A stretch of DNA of 39,656 nt, taken from positions 1 to 39,656 of the IMG/VR virus record IMGVR_UViG_3300031576_000154; one strand, 5' to 3'. A program made the translations under genes and the position numbers. Each line of letters begins with the position of its first letter. The stretch's first letter is position 1. Below are positions 14,544 to 21,016 of this stretch, one piece after another. The notes below the pieces were generated by a model. The model did no database searches and had not been told where the DNA came from. It saw only the letters and a program-made list of their open reading frames with translations. This DNA comes from a virus.

Positions 14544-14738
14544 CTAGTCGCCACCTTGAGCAGATTGGACCGGCCTGACTGTGGGCTCTGCACCCGGAGT
14601 TACAGTTTGTCTTAAGGCTGGGTGGTCATCACTATGGATGGTCAGTTTGCGGCCATCATTAAACGTGATTTCTACCCCTGCCGCCTCTTGAATACCACTT
14701 TTACACAATGTATCCTTGAGGAATTCTTCTAGCGTCAT
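14544..14738 (-). CDS. Small protein ending Gly-Gly-Asp; candidate ubiquitin-like modifier
   Basis: 64 residues. The core GVEITFNDGRKLTIHSDD could form a beta-hairpin, after an N-terminal helix MTLEEFLKDTL. The C-terminus SAQGGD ends in a di-glycine plus one residue, as in precursors of ubiquitin-like modifiers that a JAMM protease would trim. It lies just upstream of the E2-E1-JAMM genes. It is shorter than typical beta-grasp modifiers (about 75-95) and the fold is unproven. The stop codon sits in a 6-bp hairpin (ACTAGA/TCTAGT). Confidence 0.5.
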   Translation of the reverse strand: MTLEEFLKDTLCKSGIQEAAGVEITFNDGRKLTIHSDDHPALRQTVTPGAEPTVRPVQSAQGGD

Positions 14739-14769
14739 ATTTTCACCCCCTCCCCACGGTATAGTGTTA

Positions 14770-14937
14770 TCAAAATGTCTTGTATAAGTCTATTAGTATC
14801 AATAGCATTATTATAATAATAACTATGATACCAAAGGCTGTACCGACGATTACCCCACCATCAATGAAGGTTAATCCATCAAGGTATGATGATTTTGTTC
14901 GCCTATGTTTTCGTACACTTGGCTCATTTTCATTCAT
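14770..14937 (-). CDS. 55-residue single-pass membrane protein
   Basis: MNENEPSVRKHRRTKSSYL is a charged N-terminus followed by a long hydrophobic segment (VIVGTAFGIIVIIIIMLLIL) and the tail IDLYKTF. By the positive-inside rule the basic N-terminus would be cytoplasmic. No family recognised. Confidence 0.6.
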   Translation of the reverse strand: MNENEPSVRKHRRTKSSYLDGLTFIDGGVIVGTAFGIIVIIIIMLLILIDLYKTF

Positions 14938-14970
14938 TTTTAATGTTTAGCCTGTATGGAAAACCACGTA

Positions 14971-15192
14971 TTAGAGTGGTAGTATAGTAGGGCATTTAGT
15001 CACTGCTCCTATCCATGCCTGCTCAAGTATCTTGATAAGATGCTCCTCATGAGCAACTTGGACTTTTTGAACAGCTTGTTTATGTTCAATCATTGGTTCC
15101 AAGCGTACTGAGAAACCACAGGCACATAGCCCGTTAACAGTAAAGCCCTGTGGGCTCAAATATGTGAAGGTATCGAGTCTATGGCTAATCAT
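14971..15192 (-). CDS. Small hypothetical protein with CACG motif
   Basis: 73 residues. VNGLCACGFSVRLEP looks like half of a zinc knuckle, followed by a predicted helix AHEEHLIKILEQAW and another Cys near the end. Its start is 10 nt from the preceding leftward gene. Function unknown. Confidence 0.55.
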   Translation of the reverse strand: MISHRLDTFTYLSPQGFTVNGLCACGFSVRLEPMIEHKQAVQKVQVAHEEHLIKILEQAWIGAVTKCPTILPL

Positions 15193-15201
15193 TGAGTTTC
15201 T

Positions 15202-15633
15202 CTAAGCGTTGACGTTCTCTAGCTGTTGCACATCATTATTGATACACTTGTTGGATACGTCTGTTGATTCTACTGAGCATGGATGTGGTGGAACTTGGAG
15301 CTCGAAGTCTCGTGCTATACGAATAAACTCTATTTCCATCCATTCTAACCAAGGTGTGGTAGTTATCATTGCATCATGGGCTTTTTGTAACTCCATAAGT
15401 AAGTAAATATTTATAGACCTCAAAGATGGTGTCATAGTCACGACAACGTAAAGTGATACATCTTCCATATGTCTAGAATATTCACGATCTGGTATTAATG
15501 CCCCCACAATACACTTTCGAATACCATCTGGATGCCTATATAGACACTTTAGTTCAGGAAATGATAATCTACTTGGTATACCCTGTGTCCTAGTATGTTG
15601 GACAGCTATTGTAAATGCTTCTTGGTTGGTCAT
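15202..15633 (-). CDS. Phage protein with RKCIVGALIPD motif, unknown function
   Basis: 143 residues from the ATG at 15633, which has AGGAGG 8 nt upstream; an earlier in-frame start lacks this. CLYRHPDGIRKCIVGALIPD then REYSRHMED match a widespread phage family pattern (C-x-Y-R...G-R-x-C-x-V-G-A-L-I-P-D). It belongs to the loose Cys-x-x-G group repeated in this genome. Confidence 0.75.
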   Translation of the reverse strand: MTNQEAFTIAVQHTRTQGIPSRLSFPELKCLYRHPDGIRKCIVGALIPDREYSRHMEDVSLYVVVTMTPSLRSINIYLLMELQKAHDAMITTTPWLEWMEIEFIRIARDFELQVPPHPCSVESTDVSNKCINNDVQQLENVNA

Positions 15634-15650
15634 TACAGTACCTCCTGTTG

Positions 15651-15794
15651 TTATACTCCCCCCCACTCATCAATGATTCTTACAAGCCACGCTGGCGTGT
15701 ATGCTGAGATATAGATAGTTTTGGCAGATCTGAACCATCCAGTAGGTGAACCAACGGCTGGTACATGAAGGATTGCGATAGGGGTATATCTCAT
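15651..15794 (-). CDS. 47-residue hypothetical protein
   Basis: AGGAGG lies 5 nt before the ATG, which overlaps the stop of the zinc-ribbon gene upstream (ATGA). It starts MRYTPIAILHVPAVG and contains ISAYTPAWLVRIIDEWGG. No family recognised; the ribosome binding site and overlap make it credible. Confidence 0.6.
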   Translation of the reverse strand: MRYTPIAILHVPAVGSPTGWFRSAKTIYISAYTPAWLVRIIDEWGGV

Positions 15795-15928
15795 TTGGCC
15801 CTCCTGAGTCTCTCTACAATTTGACTACCACCACACACCCAGCATCTATAATGCTCCATATATCGCCATACTGTTTGTGTATGACAGTGAGCACATAGAT
15901 GAATTGAGTGGATACGTAGATAGTCCAT
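15791..15928 (-). CDS. 45-residue zinc-ribbon protein
   Basis: Two knuckles, LCAHC and RCWVC, 14 residues apart make a small zinc ribbon, followed by a basic C-terminus ERLRRAK. It may bind nucleic acid or RNA polymerase. It is coupled to the next gene by an ATGA overlap. Confidence 0.6.
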   Translation of the reverse strand: MDYLRIHSIHLCAHCHTQTVWRYMEHYRCWVCGGSQIVERLRRAK

Positions 15929-15942
15929 ATATTACCAGATGT

Positions 15943-16071
15943 TTAAGAGCTCACCCGCTGAACTATAGGGTCTCTATAGTCTTGATAGCCGGTATCTCCT
16001 TCTTCCCACCCCCTGGTATCATATACTATCCAAGAATAGAGTATTAAAACCAGATAGAGTATAAGTATCAT
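15943..16071 (-). CDS. 42-residue membrane-anchored peptide
   Basis: MILILYLVLILYSWIVY is a hydrophobic N-terminal segment followed by a charged, Asp/Glu-rich tail. GAGG abuts the ATG, so initiation may depend on coupling to the zinc-ribbon gene it overlaps. No family recognised. Confidence 0.4.
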   Translation of the reverse strand: MILILYLVLILYSWIVYDTRGWEEGDTGYQDYRDPIVQRVSS

Positions 16072-16258
16072 CCTCTACACTATGTCTGGTTCTCCTATCA
16101 GTGTTCACCTTTCGCTCAGCTAATGTGAGCCGTCTATTCCTCAGGATATGTAAGTCAATATAATTCCCACAGTTGACACAGTGATAGGCTGCTCCCTCAT
16201 GGGTGATACATTGAAAGCCTATATCTCGTACTAAATAACCTTTGCATCTGGGGCATAT
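16019..16258 (-). CDS. Zinc-ribbon protein with no ordinary start codon
   Basis: About 79 residues. ICPRCKGYLV and HCVNCGNYIDLHILRNRR match a common small phage and bacterial zinc-ribbon family, whose members start MxCPRC. In this frame a TGA lies four codons before the ATA at 16258, and no ATG, GTG or TTG lies between. GAGGT sits 6 nt upstream of the ATA. Either ATA or ATT initiates, or a base is missing in the sequence. The coding nature is clear from the motif. Confidence 0.6.
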   Translation of the reverse strand: MCPRCKGYLVRDIGFQCITHEGAAYHCVNCGNYIDLHILRNRRLTLAERKVNTDRRTRHSVEDDTYTLSGFNTLFLDSI

Positions 16259-16282
16259 GGGAATACCTCATGTGGTTATATA

Positions 16283-16606
16283 GGTAAGTAACTAGCGCGC
16301 TAGGTCAACCTTACTTACCCTGTAAAGCTAGCAGACTAGTTATGGTTGCAACCAATGGTTGACTCCCTATCAGCTAGCTCAATGAAGGGCCTAGTTGGTC
16401 TCAACTGTATACAAGTCATAGTTTGTCTACAGTAACTCGATGGTCTAGACTGTAACCACTTTGACGCTAGGCCCATTCGAGGTTATAAGCTGCACCCCAG
16501 CATTATTTAGGATATGTGCCATTACTGGGACTTCAAGCAGCCCTAGCTTATAACCTCTAGGTGAGACTAGATTACTTCTCTAGTTCAGTAGTAGCCTGCC
16601 TCACTT
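16283..16606. ncRNA. Array of five back-to-back hairpin domains
   Basis: 342 bases without a gene hold five domains each closed by a long stem: GGTAAGTAA/TTACTTACC (16283-16319), AGCTAGC/GCTAGCT (16326-16379), GGGCCTAG/CTAGGCCC (16387-16474), GAGGTTATAAGCT/AGCTTATAACCTC (13 bp, 16479-16557) and AGGTGAG/CTCACTT (16559-16606). Gaps between them are 1-7 nt. Each encloses inner hairpins, for example ACTGTATACAA/TTGTCTACAGT and ACTAGA/TCTAGT, or 12-nt palindromes. Arms differ in sequence, so structure is what is repeated. Flanking genes are leftward. No tRNA cloverleaf was found. Confidence 0.65.
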
Positions 16607-16789
16607 GCGTCTTGGGCTCAATTGACAGGCAATAATAAAATTATGTTCACTGGGGTATGCTACTGTCATCTCAAAGCCTATACGTTTACTCTCGTGTTGG
16701 CACTCTTCTAAGGTACTATAGGTATTTAGGATAGTGACCTTATTGAATCCTGGCGCTATATTTAAGAGAATAAGGATTAAGTACCACAT
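16601..16789 (-). CDS. Small N-anchored protein, paralogue of the gene at 37556
   Basis: 62 residues. MWYLILILLNIAPG is a short hydrophobic N-terminus (signal or anchor), followed by YSTLEECQHESKRIGFEM and AYPSEHNFIIACQL. The protein at 37556-37744 shares the pattern Y-x-T-x-E-E-C-Q-x-E-x-x-R-I-G-F-E-M ... A-Y-P ... I-A-C, so the two are duplicates. The two cysteines may pair in the periplasm. GGAG lies 7 nt before the ATG. Function unknown. Confidence 0.7.
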   Translation of the reverse strand: MWYLILILLNIAPGFNKVTILNTYSTLEECQHESKRIGFEMTVAYPSEHNFIIACQLSPRRK

Positions 16790-16909
16790 AGAATCACTCC
16801 AAGTCTTGCCTTCTCCTGGGGATGTATGATATACTATACTATCTCCCTGTAAGGATAAACCAGAGCCTGCGATACCACCTACAAGTACATTGTCTAGCTA
16901 GATTAGGTG

Positions 16910-17188
16910 TCATAGTAGCCGGTCTCCTGGTAAGGGTCTATCACTACAATACATTCGCCTCATTCGTTTCTGTTCATCTAGTGTTGTCTCCATACCTGAA
17001 TGGATAGGCATACAAAATGCAAGGGCAGGTGATAACTTAGTATGCAAGATAATAGACCTAGTGGCTATATACATCCTGCTAGTGCGCGGTACCTGCGGGC
17101 CTACTAGTAACCTATCCTTATTAGGGATAAGTATATCTAGCTTCCACCTATCCCCTGTCTCGTGAATCATGCCCGTGTTTTTTGCCAA
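16910..17188 (-). CDS. Hypothetical protein
   Basis: 92 residues from a TTG, or 86 from the ATG at 17170. It contains HETGDRWKLDILIPNKDRLL, RMYIATRSIILHTKLS and a C-terminal helix TTLDEQKRMRRMY. No family recognised. The start is uncertain: GGGGGG lies 8 nt before the TTG. Composition looks coding, but the neighbourhood is rich in structured non-coding DNA. Confidence 0.45.
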   Translation of the reverse strand: MAKNTGMIHETGDRWKLDILIPNKDRLLVGPQVPRTSRMYIATRSIILHTKLSPALAFCMPIHSGMETTLDEQKRMRRMYCSDRPLPGDRLL

Positions 17189-17305
17189 GACTCAGGCCCC
17201 CCAAAATACCCGCTAGAATCGCCGTGCTTGCCCCAGGATCAATTTTGCTGCCCCGTCCCGGTGCCAGGTCGCGCTCGTGATTTTTGCATCGCCTAGGCCA
17301 ATTTT

Positions 17306-17417
17306 GGAGGGCCTACCGCGTCCCGATGGGTTAGGGCATCGGGAAAGTACCCTGCTACTTGCTGTCATCGAGTGACAGTAGTAAGCCCTCCACAAGGCCC
17401 AGTAGGTAGACTACTGG
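17306..17417. ncRNA. Multi-hairpin region downstream of a leftward gene
   Basis: GGAGGGC (17306-17312) and GCCCTCC (17385-17391) can close a domain holding CCCGATG/CATCGGG (17322-17343) and CTGTCA/TGACAG (17362-17378). A separate hairpin CCAGTAG/CTACTGG (17399-17417) follows, and CTAG/CTAG at 17421-17433 overlaps the stop of the gene at 17430. On the minus strand this is the 3' end of that gene, so termination or transcript protection is possible. The build resembles the array at 16283-16606. Confidence 0.5.
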
Positions 17418-17429
17418 ACCCTAGCAAGG

Positions 17430-17753
17430 CTAGAGGATAGTCTCAGACTCAAATGAGTCTGCCACCTCACTTCCCTCGCCCATGAGTGTGAATGAAAACT
17501 TATTGAACCTTGCACTGTACTTGCCCACCGTTGCCTGTCGTGGGGTCAGATTGTACGTGACACCCCCAGACTCAGTACATCGTACTGGTCTTGCAATGTA
17601 CTCCTTACCCCCTACTATCACCTTCAAACCAGTGGGAAAGCCCTTAGACTCCACTGCCTCGATTGCACCTGCTTTCTGTTCGGCTGAGAACTTCCTACGC
17701 TCATCAGCAGTCATACCTGCCCAATCACTTGCTGTCTTAGCCAATAGACTCAC
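17430..17753 (-). CDS. Hypothetical protein
   Basis: 107 residues from GTG, or 104 from a TTG at 17744, which has better spacing to AGAGGGGG. It contains a helix MTADERRKFSAEQKAGAIEA followed by a strand-rich domain (GLKVIVGGKEYIARPVRC, GKYSARFNKFSFTLMGEG). No family recognised. Confidence 0.65.
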   Translation of the reverse strand: MSLLAKTASDWAGMTADERRKFSAEQKAGAIEAVESKGFPTGLKVIVGGKEYIARPVRCTESGGVTYNLTPRQATVGKYSARFNKFSFTLMGEGSEVADSFESETIL

Positions 17754-17777
17754 CCCCTCTCAATAGGCCGCTATAGG

Positions 17778-17924
17778 TTATGCTAGTGTTGCCTCTACTG
17801 CCTCAGTGATCTGCTTAGTAGCCTGTTCTAGCAGGTCAATCTGTACCTCTACAGGCATGTGAGTTAGAGAGACAAGGAACACTCTCAAGCTAGGTTGCAC
17901 TGCCCTGTCTAGTACTGGATACAT
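17778..17924 (-). CDS. 48-residue hypothetical protein
   Basis: It starts MYPVLDRAVQPSLRVFLV and ends with a helix EQATKQITEAVEATLA. GAGGT lies 6 nt before this ATG; another ATG four codons earlier (17936) is possible. It is the most upstream gene of the leftward block, 254 nt from the first rightward gene. Confidence 0.5.
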   Translation of the reverse strand: MYPVLDRAVQPSLRVFLVSLTHMPVEVQIDLLEQATKQITEAVEATLA

Positions 17925-17936
17925 GCTATACCTCAT

Positions 17937-18178
17937 TAGCCCCCACAACAGCGCGTGTTGTGAATTAGCATGCCACGCATGCCAGTGAGCGGGAAAGTCT
18001 TGGCCTTAGCCATATGCGATCCCGCTTCGTTGCCAGGATGAACTGCAAACCGCGGGCCAGATTTTTGTGGTTTTGTAACTCATTGATTTTGTACAAATTA
18101 TGGTTTTGTTGGGAGCAACTTTCATGCCAGTGTTTTTCACCACAATTGTAACTTTTTTACCACAGGAGTGTTAGAAAA
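17937..18178. promoter_or_regulatory. Divergent control region between the leftward and rightward blocks
   Basis: About 240 bases without a gene. It contains ACAACA/TGTTGT with inner GCGCG (17944-17960), two direct copies of GCATGCCA, two copies of TGGTTTTGT about 36 nt apart and an AT-rich stretch before the first rightward gene. Promoters for both directions should lie here. No convincing sigma-70 consensus pair was found, which fits use of the phage sigma factor. Confidence 0.45.
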
Positions 18179-18595
18179 ATGATACACGCCACAGCTCGGC
18201 CAAACATTTCATGGGTGGATCTTCAGCAGCGGCGCACCAGGCAACGGCAAAGCTCGCAGCGATATCAGCAAGCTCGGAGTTACCTACGGGCTTGCACCAG
18301 GGCAAATATCACTATAGAAGAATACCGAGCTAAATTATCTAGCCAGGATGGGAAGTGTGCAATATGTGGTATTGAACCATTAGCAGATGATGGAAAGCTC
18401 ACGTTGTTTTTAGACCATGACCATAAACGCCAACGAGCACGTGGGTTCTTGTGTAATGGCTGTAATACAGCAATAGGTATGTTTCGTGAGGATCGAGATG
18501 CAATGAGGCAAGCTATTTTGTATCTTGAGGATTGGGCTAATACCTTTGAGAGCACAGACGTTTATCAGACTTGTCCACTAACCATTAACCCTTAG
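18179..18595 (+). CDS. Endonuclease VII-type HNH nuclease
   Basis: 138 residues. An Arg/Gln-rich N-terminus precedes CAICGIEPL, LFLDHDHK and RGFLCNGCNTAIGMF, the zinc-bound HNH core of the endonuclease VII family; it is related to the enzyme nested in the polymerase gene. AGGAG lies 11 nt before the ATG. It may be a free-standing homing endonuclease or a resolvase-like enzyme. It lies at the head of the rightward block. Confidence 0.85.
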   Translation: MIHATARPNISWVDLQQRRTRQRQSSQRYQQARSYLRACTRANITIEEYRAKLSSQDGKCAICGIEPLADDGKLTLFLDHDHKRQRARGFLCNGCNTAIGMFREDRDAMRQAILYLEDWANTFESTDVYQTCPLTINP

Positions 18596-18601
18596 GTGAT
18601 T

Positions 18602-19195
18602 ATGCCCAAGTCGCAGCGCAAGCCTACTAGTAAACCAGTAGTGGATAATACTATTGCACAATTGACACAGGTAGCCCAATCTATGCTTGAACCAGTAAGT
18701 AATACACCCGTACCGTCCACGATCCCCCCACGCCAGCGACGCCAATTAACCCCTAGTGAACGTAAGCTAGGGGGCAATACCTATAGTACTAAGACCTACG
18801 CACCTACATTTGCACAACCTATAGTAAAGAAAGGTGAAAAGGGTCGTGACACCTGGGCTAATACGGCGTTGGTATTAGTAGATCGTAGCTTGAAGGCTGC
18901 TCAGACCTACGGGAAAAAGGACTTCAATGCTCTCTACAGGCTAGTGCTTAGTGCTGGTATAGCCTTTGATAAGGCATTCCCCCACCAAGTACAACCACTG
19001 GGTAGTAATCTAGTCATACAGTTGTTTGGATCTCTAGGTGCCGGTACTGCCCAACGTATCCTGGAGCCAGCTCACCCGGTCATAGACATTAGGCCGTTAC
19101 CAGTAGCTATAACTACTACCGGCGAGGAGCCCCCCGCCAAGGGGGGCGACCACATAGACTGGGCTAATGAAAATAATGTAGGTAATACCCCTTGA
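18602..19195 (+). CDS. Possible terminase small subunit
   Basis: 197 residues from the ATG at 18602 (AGGTG upstream; a GTG two codons earlier is possible). A Pro/Arg-rich N-terminus is followed by a helical core, VDRSLKAAQTYGKKDFNALY then RLVLSAGIAFDKAF, which resembles the helical, DKA-containing core of some small terminases. Position ahead of the large subunit gene fits, but two kilobases separate them. No helix-turn-helix is obvious. Otherwise unknown. Confidence 0.35.
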   Translation: MPKSQRKPTSKPVVDNTIAQLTQVAQSMLEPVSNTPVPSTIPPRQRRQLTPSERKLGGNTYSTKTYAPTFAQPIVKKGEKGRDTWANTALVLVDRSLKAAQTYGKKDFNALYRLVLSAGIAFDKAFPHQVQPLGSNLVIQLFGSLGAGTAQRILEPAHPVIDIRPLPVAITTTGEEPPAKGGDHIDWANENNVGNTP

Positions 19196-19212
19196 CTTGT
19201 TCTATATAATGG

Positions 19213-19224
19213 TTATCTAGATAA
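19213..19224. repeat. 12-nt palindrome
   Basis: TTATCTAGATAA is a perfect palindrome just after the gene ending at 19195; it may be a protein-binding site. Confidence 0.3.
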
Positions 19225-19282
19225 GAAAACACTTCGTTTACTCTACGTGTTTAAGACTAGATAGTTGTAAGTGGGGGACTAT

Positions 19283-19362
19283 CCTCAGGCAAAACTACCT
19301 ACTTAGTGCTATCTACGGGGCAAACCTTAGGCCACACTACCTACCTAACGCTACCTACGGGG
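19283..19362. repeat. Two 38-nt direct repeats, period 42
   Basis: Copies at 19283-19320 and 19325-19362 share CCTYAGGC, ACTACCTAC, GCTA and CTACGGGG, with differences mostly C/T transitions. They lie in a 418-base stretch without a gene (19196-19613). They may be iterated binding sites near the packaging genes. Confidence 0.65.
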
Positions 19363-19500
19363 AAGGGTACGCCATAAGAATGGCTCCCTCCCCGATACAT
19401 ACTTAGGTATTATCTATTAAGTATATGTTATACCTAGGTAATAGCTACTAAGTATATTGTACTAGGGGGGAGTACCCTTGTTATGGTACCGCTGACCCCC
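19358..19500. other. Tandem hairpins in the gap before the packaging genes
   Basis: A long stem (CGGGGAAGGG with TCCCTCCCCG, and GCCAT/ATGGC around loop AAGA) spans 19358-19394. ATACTTA/TAAGTAT follows at 19399-19424 and TACCTAGGTA, a perfect palindrome, at 19431-19440. GGGGG/CCCCC with inner GTACC/GGTAC spans 19466-19500. No T-run follows the GC stems. Terminator, packaging site or structured RNA are all possible; 19501-19613 holds nothing else I recognise. Confidence 0.5.
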
Positions 19501-19613
19501 TGGAGTATAGTCTATGTACCAAAGCATACAGTGTCAACCTATGTAATTTTTATCAGAAAATATAAAAGGAAATCAACAGGTTAGAGTGACTATAACATTC
19601 TAAGGAGGTTTGT

Positions 19614-19811
19614 ATGGTACTAGGCATAGTTTGGTTGTTCTTTATACTTGGGGCAGGGGCTACCACTAATCACCAAGCGGTGGACAATTTCCCATCACAG
19701 GGGGCATGTGAGGCATTTAGACTTAATGTACAACAGATGTTGGAACAAGGGGCATCACCAGGCAGCCGTGTAAGTGATTGTTTATCAAGGGAGATTACCA
19801 CGCCATCTTAG
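19614..19811 (+). CDS. Small secreted or membrane-anchored protein with two cysteines
   Basis: 65 residues. A perfect AAGGAGG lies 6 nt before the ATG. MVLGIVWLFFILGAGATT is hydrophobic, followed by FPSQGACEAFRLNVQQMLEQ and SDCLSRE. The layout (short anchor, aromatic-x-S-x-x-x-C-E, helix, C) resembles the paralogues at 16601 and 37556, so it may be a distant member. Function unknown. Confidence 0.65.
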   Translation: MVLGIVWLFFILGAGATTNHQAVDNFPSQGACEAFRLNVQQMLEQGASPGSRVSDCLSREITTPS

Positions 19812-19857
19812 AATTATATCGTATACAGTATATTATTCACCCCAAGTCTTATACTAT

Positions 19858-20035
19858 GTACCCAAAGAAAACAGCCACTTATAAAGCCTGTGAGCAAGCT
19901 AGTATGTGTGGCCTACCTATCAGCCGCACCAGCCAGCACACTGCCAAGTACACCAAAAAGTGGAGGGCAAATAGGTCATGGTGGGACCCAGGGCAGGTTA
20001 CTAAACGAAGGAAAAGGAAGATTAGAACAAATTAA
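19858..20035 (+). CDS. Small basic hypothetical protein
   Basis: 59 residues from this ATG (MYPKKTATYKACEQAS), or 85 from a TTG at 19778. It is rich in Lys and Arg and ends KRRKRKIRTN, so nucleic-acid binding is plausible. No good ribosome binding site precedes either start. Confidence 0.4.
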
Positions 20036-20104
20036 TGTAGCCTATTTTCAATGAGTTAATAAATTATAATGTTTGGGCTGTGCGGAAAAACAGCTCTAAA
20101 ACCG

Positions 20105-20139
20105 GTAGAGTATGAATTCTTATTGAATTCCTACTCTAC
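20105..20139 (+). terminator. 15-bp hairpin, possible terminator
   Basis: GTAGAGTATGAATTC and GAATTCCTACTCTAC pair with one mismatch around loop TTATT and are followed by TTT. It lies between two rightward genes. The short T-run makes termination uncertain. The recurring 13-mer CTGTGCGGAAAAA lies just upstream. Confidence 0.45.
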
Positions 20140-20167
20140 TTTAAGTGGGGGTCCTAGGGGGGGGGGT

Positions 20168-20347
20168 ATGGCTAAGAAACCGGTCTATGAGGTGGAGCTG
20201 GATGACTCCGATAATGATGTCGGTGTAGATGAGATATATGCCAAGTACATGGAGGATATTTCAGAGATCTTTGCTCGTGCCTACGATGAGGTAGGGAACA
20301 AGGTACAGGCCCTCGTTGATGATCTTACCATCACACCTGATGACTAA
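20168..20347 (+). CDS. Small acidic hypothetical protein
   Basis: 59 residues starting MAKKPVYEVELDDSD, strongly acidic, with a helical middle YAKYMEDISEIFARAYDEVG. A run of ten G lies just before the ATG and may act as the ribosome binding site. It ends 2 nt before the next gene. Function unknown. Confidence 0.6.
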   Translation: MAKKPVYEVELDDSDNDVGVDEIYAKYMEDISEIFARAYDEVGNKVQALVDDLTITPDD

Positions 20348-20349
20348 CC

Positions 20350-21009
20350 ATGCCACTCGCACCAGATAAGTTCCAACCATCCCAACCAACCTTTGGCTAC
20401 AGTGAGCAACCCAATATCTTTTGGAAAGCTCTCGAAGGTGTAGTCAATAGCCTTCGTGGCATGCACACTTCCAAAGCTAACCTCAGTCTATTCCATGAAC
20501 CAACTGTGACTGCTGGAGCTGGTGTGGAGCAGGGGCTCAATGCGGCAGGTGATGTCATGGCTGACCCACGTAATGCGTGGATGGGCTTTGGCCCATTGGC
20601 AATGTCCAAGTGGGCTCGTGCCGGTAAAGGATTGGGTGGGTGGAACAACTTCCTTATAAAGGAACTTCAGCGTGCCCCTGATATGGGTGGCTTCAATGTC
20701 CCCACTAGTAAGATGCTCCGTGATGACATGATGATGCTTCGAGGCACTGATCTACCTGAAGCCGTGAAGCGGGATGATTATATTTTTGGGAGACGCTTAG
20801 AGAATAAAACTGCTGCCGCCATACAGAATCCCTTCTCCGCCTACCATGATGAAGCCCTCCAGACCCTCCAGAACTCTTCCCCTATTGGGTACGCCCACCT
20901 TAAAGATATTATGAAGGGGCAGGCCGAACTCCAAGGTGAAATGGCTAAGCGGCGAAACCCACTTTTGGGTGGGTCTATTCCTCCTTATTGGTTTACACCA
21001 AAAGAGTAG
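20350..21009 (+). CDS. Hypothetical protein upstream of terminase
   Basis: 219 residues, no family recognised. It has a Gly/Ala-rich region (VTAGAGVEQGLNAAGDVMAD), a helical middle and a Pro-rich end GGSIPPYWFTPKE. Its place between small genes and the large terminase suggests a packaging or virion role. Confidence 0.65.
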   Translation: MPLAPDKFQPSQPTFGYSEQPNIFWKALEGVVNSLRGMHTSKANLSLFHEPTVTAGAGVEQGLNAAGDVMADPRNAWMGFGPLAMSKWARAGKGLGGWNNFLIKELQRAPDMGGFNVPTSKMLRDDMMMLRGTDLPEAVKRDDYIFGRRLENKTAAAIQNPFSAYHDEALQTLQNSSPIGYAHLKDIMKGQAELQGEMAKRRNPLLGGSIPPYWFTPKE

Positions 21010-21016
21010 ACCACTA

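Noticed and set aside
16283-16606. tRNA genes in the hairpin array
   Set aside because: Both strands were checked; no domain has a T-loop, 7-nt anticodon loop and acceptor in register.
17213-17395. 60-residue leftward frame
   Set aside because: It overlaps the multi-hairpin region, has no ribosome binding site and has the composition of a chance frame.
19283-19362. CRISPR array
   Set aside because: Only two imperfect copies with a 4-nt gap, no spacers and no cas genes.
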